Notes: a model not told the origin generated them from the letters alone. Counted from the first letter of the stretch, positions 34,921 to 47,280 are shown. The stretch is 64,000 bases of DNA from Podocnemis expansa (GCA_007922195.1 ML681964.1:9839861-9903860); one strand, 5' to 3'. Numbers and translations: made by a program.

Positions 34921-36289
34921 GCACCTTGCAGAGTCAGGGCTTAGATACGCGTCATGTTGTACTCGTAGTGCTGAACGTGCTACTGTATTTATCAAGAAAA
35001 ACATTAGAGGCTATGACAATGAATCATAATGCATTTAAACTGCAAGACTAAGAATTTGAGGGAGGGTAGTAAGGGTGAATGATTAAACAAAGGACTCATT
35101 CTGAAACTTTGCTCCTATTTTATATACTGTAGAGCTCAGTGAATTAATTAGCGATATGATTTTTAATTAATTTTGTGTTGCTTTTTTCTGCTCATGAATT
35201 TTCCATGAACAAATAAAGAAATTCTCTAATTCATGCCCATCCTCTCAGACAGTTATTCCTGAATTTCTTCAGGAAGTAGTTTTGGGCCTGAGGTAGCTCA
35301 TATGCAGTTTACTACGAATGTGCAAAAAATTCACTTTTTGTTAGCCAGCTATAAATCACATGGTATAATGCTGTTTCGCTGACTGGTTACCTTGTGTTAC
35401 TAATCAACAAGATGACAAATTTCACATTGTATATTTGAATTTAAAATTAAAATTCAAACAGATCCAAGCTTTAACTACACCCTCCTTATTTTGCAATTGT
35501 TTGTGCTAGTAAAACTTACTAGATTTGTCACAGAAAATGACAACCAAAAACTTATAAAGTTACAAAAAATTCATGTAAAATTATAATATTCATAGGATAT
35601 GAATTCATGAACAAAATTTTGTACTCATCTAATGCTTTGTGATGCTTCTAAAGATAGAGGTGTTCATAAATCAAACTAGTGAACAGAAAGTCATTAGGGA
35701 TGGTGTTTTGAATGGCTACGCATACCCTTTGGGCTTCTGCTTAAAGATGTATTATGGACAGACAGCATTATGTTGCTAACTGTTCTGAGTATGATTAGAG
35801 ATATTGATAAGCAATATTATTGCAGTTTTTAGATATTTTATTGTGTAATATTTTTATCTTATTTACAGTTTTGGGATAGTTGGCAAGGTTCTTTACTGGT
35901 TGTTTGTTACAGTTACAAGCTGTATATTCAGTAATTCAGCTATTCAAAATGAAGTGCCACAGTCATAAGAGACCATGCACACAGAACCTCAGGTACATAG
36001 GACTGTGCTTGAGAATTAAGATACATTATACCAATACTCAGTAAAATGTTTTAATTTACATTTTGGGTGAAAATTTTACTCCCTAGTCCACAAACTTTCT
36101 TAATATAATCAATGACTGCAATAATTTCAACACCCATGTTTTGAACATTAGTCCTCGATAGTCTGTACTATTTATACCTTCTTTATTTAATATAGTTCTT
36201 TTTACAGAGAAAGTAGAAGATGCATTTCAGTTTTCCCCCATTAATCTGACTTTATTGCAGTCAATAAATACTGAAGTATAAGAACCTGA
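34921..36289. other. No gene seen
   Basis: Very AT-rich intergenic sequence; nothing recognised. Confidence 0.45.
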
Positions 36290-36670
36290 TTCCACTTTCA
36301 GTGAAGTCAATGGCAAAATTGCCACTGACTTCAAACAGGAGAAGGACTAAGGGCAAGATTCACAAATTTATTTAGGTAGCTAAAGATGCAGGTAAGTAAG
36401 ATGATGGGCCAATCCCAATATTTGGGGCTTTTTCTGATATAGGTGCCTATTACTCTCTACACTTGGTCCACACTTTTCATACTTCTTCTCTGGTCATCCT
36501 ACAGATAGGTGATTACTAGGATTTTCTAAAGTGCTGAAGCAAGATAGGTGCCTAATTGTCATTGATTTCACTAGGACTGACATGCCTAACTTACTCAAAC
36601 ATGTTTGTAAATAGAACTGGGAGCTAGTCTGTATCATTTGACACCTAACTATTTTGGTAAATCTGGCCCC
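36290..36670. repeat. Old palindromic sauropsid repeats
   Basis: 36290-36350 has 'cagtgaagtcaatggcaaaattgccactgacttca', a small inverted repeat around GAAGTCAATGG. 36370-36670 has 'taggtgcctattac', 'gataggtgcctaattg', 'cattgatttcacta' and 'gacacctaacta', typical of the TTAGGTGCCTAA-type palindrome found across turtles and crocodilians. Decayed. Confidence 0.5.
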
Positions 36671-37613
36671 AAGACCTTAGCTAATTTGAGGACCACATCG
36701 ACATTTACTCATGTGAGAAGACCCATAACATAATAAATACTACAGAATATCTTATTAAATGAATGAGATATATAGAAAATAAATGATTATCAAAAACATA
36801 ATGAGTGATTTGTTAAATAAACAGTGCACACACCACTCAGATGTTGTACTCCAAACTCACTCTGGCTCTCAAATGAAAATATAAGCAGAACTACTGCACA
36901 TTACCAAGTATATATTTTGAATTCTAACAGAATATACATATACACAGAAAGGATAGGAAAGTCATTTCATGCCCAGCCATGCTGCTGTATTCATTAGTTC
37001 ACTTGACAGTGTGAATAGATTCTGTAACCTTTGTGCTGAGCAACACTTGTCTGAGTATTCCTTGCATTTAATTTGGAACTTTGGCAGAACTGCTGCATAT
37101 TCAGGCATGAATGTTGGCTCCAATTCTTCAAGTACTTTCACACATATTTAACTTTACACGTAGCCATATGCTCCATCAAGGTGTATAAAATTAAGCTCAG
37201 GTATAGCTGTTACAGAACTGGGGCAATGTGCCAAGCCTACAAACACCCATGATGAGCATATTTAATGCATATTATTAAATCTTTGAGATGGGTTCAATGT
37301 TGTGAAGTGTTGATTGCTCTGGTCCTGCTCCCACAAAGCAGGTGAAACACACAAATTTACAAGTAATCCTACTGTAATATTAATTCATATAACAGAACGC
37401 TCCTGGCCACATACTTTTTTTTAACAGAAAATTTGTACACTTTTTGTGAAGCAGAAACCCATGTTCTTTATTTACATGTACCCACTTTCCCCATATACAG
37501 TCTGCTTCAGGGTTGCTAGGCTGCTTGCCCTTGCTGGCCCTGCAACAAAATGCCTCCAAGACTCATGCCTGTCTCTTTGGCTAAACTATCCTGCTTTCTT
37601 CCTCAGCCATCTT

Positions 37614-37654
37614 AATAAATATAAATACAAATATAAATATAAATATAAATATAT
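37614..37654. repeat. AAATAT/AAATAC microsatellite
   Basis: About six to seven units of ataaat/aaatac. Confidence 0.85.
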
Positions 37655-37783
37655 TCTTTCCCAGCCAGCACCCTTGGGGAACAGCTGCCCTTGATTACCT
37701 TCTCAATATTAGCTCTGCCCAAGTCCTACTCAGCACCTATGGTTGAGGCACCCTGCTCTTATCTCAGCTTAGGTTTCTGGGGT

Positions 37784-37802
37784 GGGATAGGATAGGATAG
37801 GG
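37784..37802. repeat. GGATA short tandem repeat
   Basis: gggataggataggatagg, about three and a half units of GGATA/ATAGG. Confidence 0.8.
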
Positions 37803-39025
37803 GTGGGAGTGGGAAACAGAGACTCAGAGTGGGTTGGCCCATGCCAATCTGCCACACTGCCATGCTTAAATTCAAGTATGTACTAAAAGGCCACGCTGAA
37901 TCAGGGTCTAAGTGGTTTGCAGGATCAGTATTGAGAAAAACCAAGGTCTTGTTGTACAAATCTTTACCAGACTGAGGGAAAGTTGGACCCCACCCCCACA
38001 CAAAAAGTGGATGAATGCTTTATTCACCAAAACATGCAGTTTCTGGGCAACTGAAACTAGTCACTAATTGGTAACAAATTCACCAAAAAATTTTACTTAT
38101 AAAGATATTTCAGGCTATATTCACCAGGGGACTTAAATCACCTTTGCCAGAGAAGGAGGTGGTGACGATAGTATTCTCCCTTTTACCCAGTAGCCAGAGA
38201 TCACAGCTCACAAGTGGGAACCCTGTGTTTGAATCTTCACTCTAGAGCTGTAACTTGAACTCAGGTCTTGCCTCCTAAGTGACGTTATGGATTATTTGGG
38301 GTGGCACTCTCTCAGTTTCCTCTGTTGAAGTCTTTTTTTTTTCCATAAATACATAAATATTTGAACAGTCATTGGGCCAAGAGAGAAAGAATGACTCTCT
38401 AAACTGTGGTTAGGGCAGTGACTTGTAAGGGGAGGCTAACCCAGATTCCAGTCCCTATGTTAGAGTGGGGGTTTGAACGTGGATCCCCCACATCAGTGCA
38501 CTAGCCTAGGAGCAGCCCCTAGCCTCTAGCACAATTCTAGATCAGGCTAACTGATTATCTGTACCTGACCAGGTCATTTGATCTGATTCTTTATATTGCT
38601 GAGAACTCCTGTGCTGACAGAGGACCAAATTTTCTACTTACATAATTTCAGTGACTTCAGTGGACTTAGACCAAAAAAGGTTTTGGCCCACGGCCTTAAA
38701 TATTATACTATATCTTAGGGACCTGATCGTGTAACCTACAACACATGACCACAAAACTGAAATCAGTGGGACTCTGTTGAATCTCATCAGATCACTTGCA
38801 CATTGAAAATTTCATAATCTGTGTCAAGGGACATGACTGCACTGCAATACAAGACCTGGCTCAAGGGAGTTCCTGCTTGCATCCACACTCCAACTGTGCT
38901 AACCTAGGGCTTGGAACAAAAATTCCTAGATCCTGCAGGGCTAGAGGGTCTGAGCTCAGGTCAAGCTGGAATCTAGGACACGAATCCTATTGCTTTGCAG
39001 AGTAGATTTGACGAGGTCCTGGGAG

Positions 39026-40320
39026 TCATAGAATCATATGGTTGGAAGGGACCTCATGAGGTCATCTACTCCAACCCTTTGCTAAAAGCAGGTCCACTCC
39101 CACTAAATCACCACAGCCAGGGTTTTGTCTAACTAGGCCTTAAATGTGTCCAAAGATGGAGATTCCATCACCTCCCTAGGTAACCCATTCCAATGTTTCA
39201 CCACCCTCCCCGTGAGAAAGTTTTTCCTAATACCCAGACTTGACCACCCCAGCTGCAGCTTGAAAACCATTGCTCCTTATTCTGTCCTCTGTTATTACTG
39301 GGAACAGCCTACCCCCTCCTCTTCAGATCAACCGTTCAAGTAGTTGAAGGTTACTATCAAATCCCACTTCAGTCTTCTCTTTTGCAGACTAAATAAGCCT
39401 AGTTCCTTGAGTTTCTCCTTGTAAGTCATGTGCCCCAACCCCCTAATCATTTTTGTTGCCCTCTGCTGGGCTCTTTCTAAATTTGTCAACATCCTTTCTG
39501 TAGTGTGGAGCCCCAAACTGAACACAGTATTCCAGATGTGGCCTCAACAGTGGCAAATAGAGGGGAATAATCACATCCCTCAATTTGCTGGTAAAACTCC
39601 TACTGATGCAGCCCAGTATGCCACTGATGTTTTTGGCAACAAGAGCACATTGATGATTCATATCCAGCTTCCCATCCACCATAATTCCCAGGTTCTTTTC
39701 TACAGTGCTGCTACTTAACCAATCGGTCCCCACCCTGTAGCAGTACATGGGATTTTTCTGTCCTAAGTGCAGGATTTTGCACTTGTCCTTCCTGAGCCTC
39801 ATGAGATTGGCCCAAAGATCCGATTTGTCTAGGTCTTTCTGAAACCTATCCCTGCCCTCCAGCTTGTTCACCATTCCTCCAGCTTGCTGACATCTATGAA
39901 TATACTGAGCATGCAATCTATCCCATCATCCACATAATCAATGAAGATGTTGAACAGAACTGGCCCCACGACTGACCCCTGGTTCACTCCACCGGTTACT
40001 GGTTGCCAACTAGACATTGAGCCATTGATCCCTACCCACTGAGTCTGATGATCTAGCCAGCTTTCTATACACCTTATGGTCCATTCAGCCAAACCATACT
40101 TCCTTAACTTACTGACAAGAATGCTGTGAGAAACTGTAGCAAAAGATTTGCTAAAGTCGAGGTATATCACATCAATGGTTAGTCCCACATCTACATATCC
40201 TATCATCTTGTCACAGAAGGCAATCAGGTTGGTCAGGCACGATTTGCACTTGGTGAATCCATGCTGACTGTTCCTGATCACTCTATTTTCCTCCAAGTGT
40301 TTCAGAATGGAGTCATCTTG
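39026..40320 (-). pseudogene. CR1 LINE, 5'-truncated ORF2 with 3' end
   Basis: Reverse-oriented CR1. The plus strand opens with 'tcatagaatcatatggttgg' and 'gggacctcatgaggtcatct', the reversed 3' end. Minus-strand translation gives [115 protein letters not shown] and [20 protein letters not shown]. The FADD region is damaged (around 39880) and frameshifts occur near 39450 and 39880. Truncated at the 5' side in the RT near the LEEN block. Same subfamily as 3700-5156. Inactive. Confidence 0.93.
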
Positions 40321-40589
40321 TTCTATCTTACAGTTCCTTGGGACAACATCCTCAGTCCTCTCTATGCCAACAATCTACTATTAAAAATGGAAGTCATCTT
40401 ATACACCTTTGCAAATGGCTGCAGCTTTGGTCAGTGTTAACTCAATGTTTTTTGATCACCGACCAGCAAGCACATGATGGGGAGGCTCCAAGGTTTGCAA
40501 TGGAGAGTGAGCCAGTTATGTCTTCTGCAACACAAGCTGCTTCTTCGTCATATGAGCACAGCCACTCTCCAGTGCATCTCTAGTGTGAA

Positions 40590-41019
40590 GTCAATACAAC
40601 TGTGGTCTTCAGCAAAAGCACCAGAAATGACCGTGTGTGTCAGAAGATAGCCAAACAGCTGGCAGCTCTAAGATTTTCTGGACAAGGGATTAGCACAAGG
40701 AGCAAATTATGAAGCTAAAGAAGGAATACAGGAAGACCAGGGATAAGAATCATATCTTAGACTATCAACGATGTGCCCATTTTATGATGATTTTGACTGG
40801 GTTCCAGGCACTGCACCCAGCAAAGAGCCAACAGAGTATCATAATGACCTAGTAAACTGGAATGGTGCCTTGCTAGCCTCTGAACCCACCATGGGGACTG
40901 ACTGGAGTCAGCAGCATGCTCCCAACCAGGATCATGAAGTGACTCTTTTAATGAATCCAGTCCCAAAACAGGCTGTGGGTCAGGATCAACAGCAAATTCT
41001 TAGTTCTAGAGTTGTTTGA
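40590..41019 (+). pseudogene. Myb/SANT-like DNA-binding domain remnant
   Basis: Three frames together spell a trihelix-type Myb/SANT domain: RNDRVCQKIAKQLAALRF (about 40620-40675), MKLKKEYRKTRDKNH (about 40709-40753) and MCPFYDDFDWVPGT (from 40771), where the family has R-VF--IA--L---G, C--K-K-LK-EYRK-KD-N and TCPFY-ELD-ILG. An open tail runs to TGA at about 41017-41019 (TEYHNDLVNWNGALLASEP onward). Such domains occur in MSANTD genes and in the accessory Myb-like protein of PIF/Harbinger transposons. Given the Harbinger-like MITEs nearby, a transposon or retrocopy origin is plausible but not shown. At least two frameshifts; no intact start. Confidence 0.6.
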
Positions 41020-41475
41020 TCTTCCTGCTCCCCCCCCCCCCGAAACACTTGCACCTGAACCTGCTGAGAACCCAGTGGAGAGGAAAGCCACACCCAGAGC
41101 ATAGTAAAAGTGTGATCCAAATTAAAAGTTTATTATTGAAGTTATGGGAGAGATTTCTGCTTTAAGCAATAAATGCAAAACCACTAAGCCCTGGCTACTT
41201 TTGTTTGGTCAGTAATGGAGGAGTGTATCTCACCATCTGTCCTCCCACCCCACCACGATATGTAGTTCAAAATGGACACCTGGAATTTCAAACACAGTTA
41301 TAAAGATCATTTTAACTGTTAAGTCACAGAGATTTGCCATGGTCATTGTTTTCCTTTCAGTAATTAGAAATTTGCTACTCTGCAATCACTCCTCTTAGGT
41401 TTATGCAGCTGCCTGTAAACCAAGTGTATTTAGGAAACAGTAGTCTATATTTCCAGATCTAGTCCGTTTCAGGTA
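41020..41475. other. No gene seen
   Basis: C-run at about 41030-41041, then AT-rich sequence with nothing recognised. Confidence 0.45.
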
Positions 41476-41784
41476 GGCTATATCTACACACACATAGTTA
41501 TTTTGAAATAAAGTCCTTATTTTGAAATAAGTTAATTCAAATTAAGAAAATGTTAATTCGAATTAAGGGGAAGCCTGCTATCGAAACGGCTGTTATTTCA
41601 AAACAACACGTCCAAACAGCCTTATTTCAAAATAACCATTTCGAAATAACAGCCGTTTTGAAACAATCAGGGTTTAACCTGTTTTGAAACGATGGTTCTT
41701 ATTTCGAAAGGATGGGATCTGTCCTTTCGAAATAAGAAAACGTCATGTGGACCAAATATCTTTTATTTTGAAATGACCAGTGTT
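41476..41784. mobile_element. PIF/Harbinger-like MITE, right-truncated
   Basis: Begins 'ggctatatctacacacacatag', then a series of inverted TTATTTCGAAATAA-type motifs. Its right part ('gaaataagaaaacgtcatgtggacc', 'cagtgtt') matches 60560-60640 of the long MITE. The terminal 30 or so bases with the right inverted repeat are missing. Confidence 0.7.
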
Positions 41785-43809
41785 TGGGAGTTTTGCATAC
41801 AGCAGTAACAAGGTAAGGCAGGGGTGGGCTAATAGAGCATCATTTCAACACCCTCACAGATTCAGACCCAATCCTGACTGCTGTTAGCTGCAAACTTTTC
41901 CTGAACCAGGAACTCCAGGTAGGTTGTCACACTGTGGGGGAAAAGGATATTTTCCAAGCCTGCCCTCCCTCCAACATAACTGACCAGTCCATTTCCACTC
42001 ACAAAGGTGCTCTTCAGTCACTATTCCTTTTGTGTATACTTCTGCTGAACACACTGCAGGTCTCCCTTGAGCAGCATGCAGTGACATCTGTCTCTACTAA
42101 CAGGGCACTACAAGGATGGTTATATATACCCAAATATGAATGGCCTGAAATTACAGAAAATGCCTTTTAAGGATAGGGCACTACACTCCTCCACTCACCT
42201 CCTCTCTGCAATGTTATGAAATTTTTTGAAGTAGAGTAAGAGTTTTAATTTAAATCTTACCATTGTCTTTGCAATTCTGCAACTACAATTAACAAGGCTG
42301 TGTCAAGAGACAGCGTGAGGATTGAAGCATCCCTTTCACAATATGTGAAGTTTCCCTTTTGAATTTTTTTTCATTTTATGTCCTTGAGATGCCATAGTTA
42401 TTAATTCTGTGCTCCTCCACAGAGCTATTTTAAAAATTAACCACCTGGTTTTTGTCCTCTTTCAGGACCCTCAACTCCTACTGCCTGTTTTTCAGAAACC
42501 TGATCCCTGGCCTACCCACATGTACCATTCCAAAAGGAAATATTTTCAGGGTAAAGTTCTGGTCAATGTTTGTGACAGGGTAGAGCAGCAAGCACAGTGC
42601 CAAAAAGAAGAGGGATAAAAGACTGGAAAAACACCATGCTGACAACCAGGTGGAGAGGCTGACACTCGCTGCCCAGGTGGAGGAGCATGTTTCAGTGAGG
42701 GAGGAGGAGTGGCAGACTGTGGCTCTCCCCAACACCTGGGGGCCAAGCCTGCATTTGCACTCCCCGCAGGCCTCTCATCCTTCCACCCCACACATGGCAA
42801 GAGGCATCCCTGGCTCCCAACAGACAGTGCTGGCCTCAGTGCCCCAGGGAGAGGGGCCTGTACCTGCAGGGGAGAACATGTAGCTTTCTCCCACGCAGGA
42901 GGAGCTACTTTCTAGCTGGGCTCCACTCCTCCCTCCCCCTGCCCACTCAGCTATGCACTTACCTGCTATGTGATGCCTGTCTCTCCCGCTCCAGCCCTGC
43001 AGCCCAGGGCTGGCTCCCTCTACCAGGCAGGACAGCCCCACTCACCCCCCAGCCAAGGAGCAGAAGTTTGACAGGGAGAGCAGGTACCTCTGGAATCTCC
43101 TTAATGTCTTCCGCTTTGAGGGTAAACCACAGGCCTGATGACCTTGGTTTCCTTTGCTACCACTTTACCAAGAGCTGACTTTCCACCCAAATTGTTTGGC
43201 AACAGACCTGTACGAGTGTGGGATAGCTGAGTTCCAGAGGTTAAAGCAACTCTCTTCCAGACCAGAAAGGGTGACTTTTATGCTGAAAGGTAGGGGCGAG
43301 CTGCTCAGAGCTCCAGAGATATTGCTTTCTTCATGCAGAAGTTCTAGACCCACTATTGATCATCCAAGGTCTGGATGGTGATGTGATCTCACCAGTCACA
43401 AGGCCAATCTACAGAGGATATGTCAGTGACTAGGCCAATTCTACATAACAGCACCTGCCAGTGAGTCTGCAATGCCAGATACTCCTTCTGTAGATCAGGT
43501 ACTTTGGTGGAACAGAAAATGCCACTGAAAACTTCACCAGGGCCTCACAGTTGCTCTACTAGTTCCCTGACATGGGAGCAAGCAAAGTAAGTTTGTTAAA
43601 AGGTGCACCCCCCCCCCCCCCTTCATGTTGTTATACTTAGTAGCTGAGAATGCACAGAACAAAATGACTGCTCAGTAGACTGTTTAAACTTCCTGAAATG
43701 CACAGGACAGTCAGTAAAGTTCTCTCATAGTGCATGATGGTCCTAGAACAGAAACATTTCAGGGCAAGGTGGTACTAGGAACTCTGAAATATGGTTATTT
43801 TAATTCAGA
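41785..43809. other. No confident gene; GC-rich patch with coil-like frame
   Basis: 42600-42770 can be read as RDKRLEKHHADNQVERLTLA then AQVEEHVSVREEEWQTV, a charged helical segment like the C-terminal coils of Myb/SANT-type proteins. The link to 40590-41019 is only suggestive. 43055-43120 reads AKEQKFDRESRYLWNLLNVF, unassigned. C-run at about 43607-43621. No complete gene. Confidence 0.35.
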
Positions 43810-43985
43810 TCTGTATACTGCAGTGTGGATTCCAGAGCCATAGGTTTGACTATGGGTCAAAAAATTCTTAACTTAGAGTGAAAATGCAATGTAGAAATTC
43901 AAGCTCAAGGTTCCTTGACACAGGTCAGCTGACAAGTCCCACTAATGATAGGCTTACATTGCAGTGTTGATAGACCATAGGTGAC
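43810..43985. mobile_element. Decayed TGTCTACAC-type MITE
   Basis: 'tgtatactgcagtgtggattccagagcc' at the left and 'cttacattgcagtgttgatagacc' at the right look like degraded inverted ends, with 'caggtcagctgac' inside. Known sauropsid MITEs carry GGGTCAGCTGAC and TGCAGTGTAGACATACCC. Similarity only. Confidence 0.45.
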
Positions 43986-46039
43986 CTTTTGGTTTTGACT
44001 CTGAAAACCCAAAGGGGGCTAGGGTGGGGGGAATACAGAAAGTGTCCAGTACTTGCTCAGTACGGTGCATTCATCTAAATATCTAACCTATCTAAACAAT
44101 AATTGCATTTTAACTGGTAGTCACAGTGATACTTAAATGAGTCAGTAACCTAGGTAGTTTTAAAAATTAATAACATTTCAAAGTAGTGAAATGTGTTTCT
44201 GCTAGAGAAAAATGAAACTTTTTAAACAGATATTTTCCATGTTTTCCTTTAGATGTTTTGTTACTACTTTTAACAATATGTGGGGTAAAAATCTAACCAA
44301 GTATCTCTACAATAGATTTTATTTGCTTAAAAGTTTAGGAATCTGTAGCAGAATATTTTCCATCATGCACAAAATACTTTTATTTTACATGATATGCAGC
44401 ATTGCCCTAGTATATCCTTTCAATATGATCTTCTTTGCTTTTTTCTCATTTGCTTTCTGTTTTGCTTCATCACAATCTGTTTTTGTCTATATTTATACTG
44501 CCTTGAAAAGCTGTTATTCCTGTGTGTTCCATTTCTAACTATTTTTTTCTTATTTCCTGATTATATTATGTATGATAAATGAGTACAAACTAAACACGAT
44601 CAGGAAGATTTTATTTCGTTTGAGGGGTACTGTTCCCATTCACTAATCACTGTTTATGGCATTAGCAAAGCTTCATTTGAAACACAGTGTAATACATTAT
44701 TTGACGATATTTATTGTTTAATGTGCATATAATTTCTTATCAAGAAGGCACCAGTAACAAAGGGAAAAACAAGTAATTCAAGAGAGACAAAGGCCTGATC
44801 CAAAGGCCACTGAAGCCAACAGAAAAAAAGTTCTGATTTTCATCAGATTTGGTCCAGGCCCCTAATTCTCAGGTGACCTATAGAGGGGTTTTCCATTGAG
44901 AAATATAAATGTTATAATAAATTGCAAATGTCAAACCAATATTTCAATAAAATTCATGGTTCTTATTCAGAAATTTACTTAAGCATTTAGCTGACTTTAG
45001 CATGCAGGTAGTCCCATTCACTTTAAGGGAACTGCTTCTTTGAGGCTCATGATTAAGTACGCTTCTAATCTGGAACCTCTGAGCCTTAGCACCAAGTCTT
45101 AAAGTATAATTTGGTGGGCCCTGGAACCCTCCTAATTGTGTGGGGCCCCCTTCTGCACCCCAGCTTCTGCCCCCCAAACACCAGCCTCCCACCCCAGTTA
45201 CTTCCCCCAATATCCATTCTCCTGTCCCCAAAAGCCACACCCAGCCGCCAGTACCCACCCCCAAAATCTACCCCCTGCCCCCAATACCCACCACCAGCAT
45301 GAGCTGGGTGCCCCAGTACTCACTAGCAGCATGCTTGGCGAGGAAACTGCAGCCTGCACATGTGCAGAGGAGTCTGCCCCTGTCACCTGCCTGCCAGAAC
45401 ACAGGGGAACGCTGCGTTCTGCGGCCCCTAAAAATATAAAATGGTGCTAGAACACTGCATTCTGAGGCCTGATATTTTTCAATGGTGTGCCCTGGAATGC
45501 AGCATTCCAGAAGCATTTTCTATTTTTAGGGGCCACAGAACAGCGTTCAGGGCCGTGCCGGCCTACTTTAACCCCTGTTTGGCACCCATATGTTTCCATG
45601 CTATATTTAACTAGTTGGTTTTTTAAAAATATATTGGTTAGTTAGTATGGAGCGTCTAAGCTGTCACTAAAAACAAACAATAGCGAATTTAGAGGTCACA
45701 TTTTTAGAGATATTTAAGCATTCAGGAAGTCTATGGAAGTACCACTGTGCCGACTCACATCTTCAGGTGCCTAAATATCTTTTTTTAAGTATATTCCTTA
45801 ATGCCTTTCTTTTTCTGTTGGCAGGATATGGTCATCACAATAGAGACAGATGTGCTCCTGCTAAGTAAATCCATCCTTGTGCAAACCTGATTCCTAGCAA
45901 AAATAGCAGCTTCAAAGCTGGGAACTCATCCCTGCCAATTCATTGAAGTTTGCTTGCTGCCTCCTCTCCAGCTCCATTTACCTCAGTAAGATGTAGACAT
46001 CAAACTCTAGGAGCTTCTCTGCATTTAAAATGCTTCACT
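43986..46039. other. No gene seen; palindromic repeat fragments
   Basis: 44795-44870 ('aggcctgatcc...gatttggtccaggcccct') and 44965-45080 ('cttaagcatttagctgactttagcatgcaggtagtcccattcac') are old sauropsid palindromic repeats. 45110-45340 is C-rich with loose 'cccccaataccca' iterations. Hydrophobic AT-rich frames at 44212-44582 are judged artefacts. Confidence 0.4.
45407..45548. repeat. Inverted repeat, about 28-bp arms
   Basis: Left arm 45407-45436 'gaacgctgcgttctgcggcc...ctaaaaata'. Right arm 45521-45548 is its reverse complement apart from a 2-base difference and one mismatch. The loop of about 85 bases holds a second, weaker inverted pair ('cattctgaggc' / 'gccctggaatg'). Confidence 0.75.
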
Positions 46040-46290
46040 GGCACAACTGCGTTGCTCTAGCATTTCAGTGGAGACACTGCTTAGACCAGTGTAGGTTCTC
46101 TGATTGGCATAGATAATCCACCTCCCTGAGAAGCAGTACCTAGATCAACAGAGCAATTCAAAGTGCTATCTGCATGGGGACTTAGGCCACCTCAAGTGCT
46201 CTGCTCAGGGATGTGGATTCTTCACACTTCTGACCACCACAGTTAAATCAACCCAATTTTCTAGTGTAGGCTAGGGTTAATTGATAGCAG
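46040..46290 (+). mobile_element. Decayed sauropsid MITE
   Basis: Text such as 'ttgctctagcatttcagtggagac', 'aatccacctccctgagaagc', 'gggatgtggattcttcacac' and 'tctagtgtaggct' follows a familiar turtle/crocodilian MITE ('...agcactttagtgaagacgctgc', 'taatccacctccccgagaggcgg', 'gtgaatttttcacacccctg'). The ends are degraded. Confidence 0.5.
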
Positions 46291-46372
46291 AACCTTAAAT
46301 AAAGGTTTTTGGGGCTCTTCTGAGACCTATAGTATAATTCTAACAACCAATCTGCCTCTTTTAAAGGTCACC

Positions 46373-46383
46373 TCTTCTGAGAG
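46373..46383. repeat. Left target-site duplication of the RTE-like LINE
   Basis: tcttctgagag, repeated exactly at 53875-53885 directly after the 3' tail. Confidence 0.9.
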
Positions 46384-46600
46384 TCTCCCTGATGGATCAC
46401 CACCTTGCCGTGGTCAGGGGGCTTGCGTGTCTCAGTGACCCCTAGAGCTACGCCGACTGGAGTCTTAACTCCTGGCAGGGTCACCCGTGTCAGACAGGTT
46501 GAGGGGTAGAGTCCAGACAAAGTGTGATCCACCGGTCCTCCTGGTGTTCGGGGGTTGGGCAAAGGGCTAACAACCCACTCCCATAAAACGAAGTCATGTT

Positions 46601-47211
46601 ATGGAAACTGAAACTAGAGACAAAGCTGCAATTGGTGACAGTGGAGAAGCAGACCAGGTAACTGGCTTTATGGTGGCTGGAGGCCAAAGCCATAGGGACG
46701 CTTCCAGCCCGATAGCTGACCTGCTCTCACCGAATAAAATCATTACCATTGGGTGCTGGAATGTAAGAACGCTTTATCAAACAGGAAGGTTGGCACAAGT
46801 TCAGCAAGAATTGCATCAATACAGACTTGACTTTCTTGGCATTACAGAATCATGCTGGATGGGCAAAGGAATAAGAACTCTTGCAAATGGTGACCTTATA
46901 CTGTGGTCGGGAAGAGATGACAATCATCACAGGCAGGGCGTTGCAATGATCATTCCACAACATCAAAAGAACGCTTTGCTTGAGTGGAAACCAATTAGTG
47001 AACGCTTGCTGTATACCAGGCACAACTCCAGGTTCATCAAGCTCTCAGTCCTGATTTGCTATGCACCAACTGAAGAAGCAGATGAAGGAGACAAAGAAAA
47101 CTTTTACAACAGGTTGCAAGCAGCAATGGAAAGTATCCCTGCTCATGATTTAGTAACAGTACAGGGAGATTTCAATGCAAGAGTAGGAAACAAGAATGAA
47201 GGAAGAGAAAG
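46601..47211 (+). pseudogene. RTE-like ORF, endonuclease N-terminal part
   Basis: From ATG 46601 the frame gives IGCWNVRTLYQTGRLAQV (the Asn of WNVRTL is metal-binding), LGITESCW (catalytic Glu), LICYAPTEEADEGDK and TVQGDFNARVG (Asp/Asn of the GDFN block). At about residue 203 (NEGRER) it is cut by the CR1 insertion. The continuation, starting TMGREGIGEITDNGSRLCDF, is found after the CR1 at 51450. By chance the frame stays open into CR1 ORF1, giving a 495-codon composite. The part before 47211 has no internal stop, so the RTE copy was fairly intact when hit. Confidence 0.9.
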
Positions 47212-47280
47212 GGTTGCGAACAGGGGACAGCAAACAGGGGAGTTTGCAAGGGAGTTTGAGGAGGAGTTTGGCGAGGCCAA

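Larger units (their letters stand above)
36671..39025. other. No gene seen; SINE-like remnants
   Basis: Includes microsatellites at 37614-37654 and 37784-37802. 38180-38290 and 38395-38560 resemble old tRNA-derived SINE text ('gtggttagggcagtgacttgtaagg', 'gggtttgaacgtggatccccc'), without intact A and B boxes. No coding exon. Confidence 0.4.

Noticed and set aside
38180..38560. A tRNA gene or intact tRNA-derived SINE
   Set aside because: Only fragments of tRNA-like text; no complete A and B boxes and no cloverleaf could be drawn.
44212..44582. Hydrophobic 108-codon frame, membrane-protein-like
   Set aside because: Composition (Phe, Ile, Leu, Tyr, Ser) is what T-rich DNA gives; no family similarity and an overlapping frame looks equally hydrophobic.
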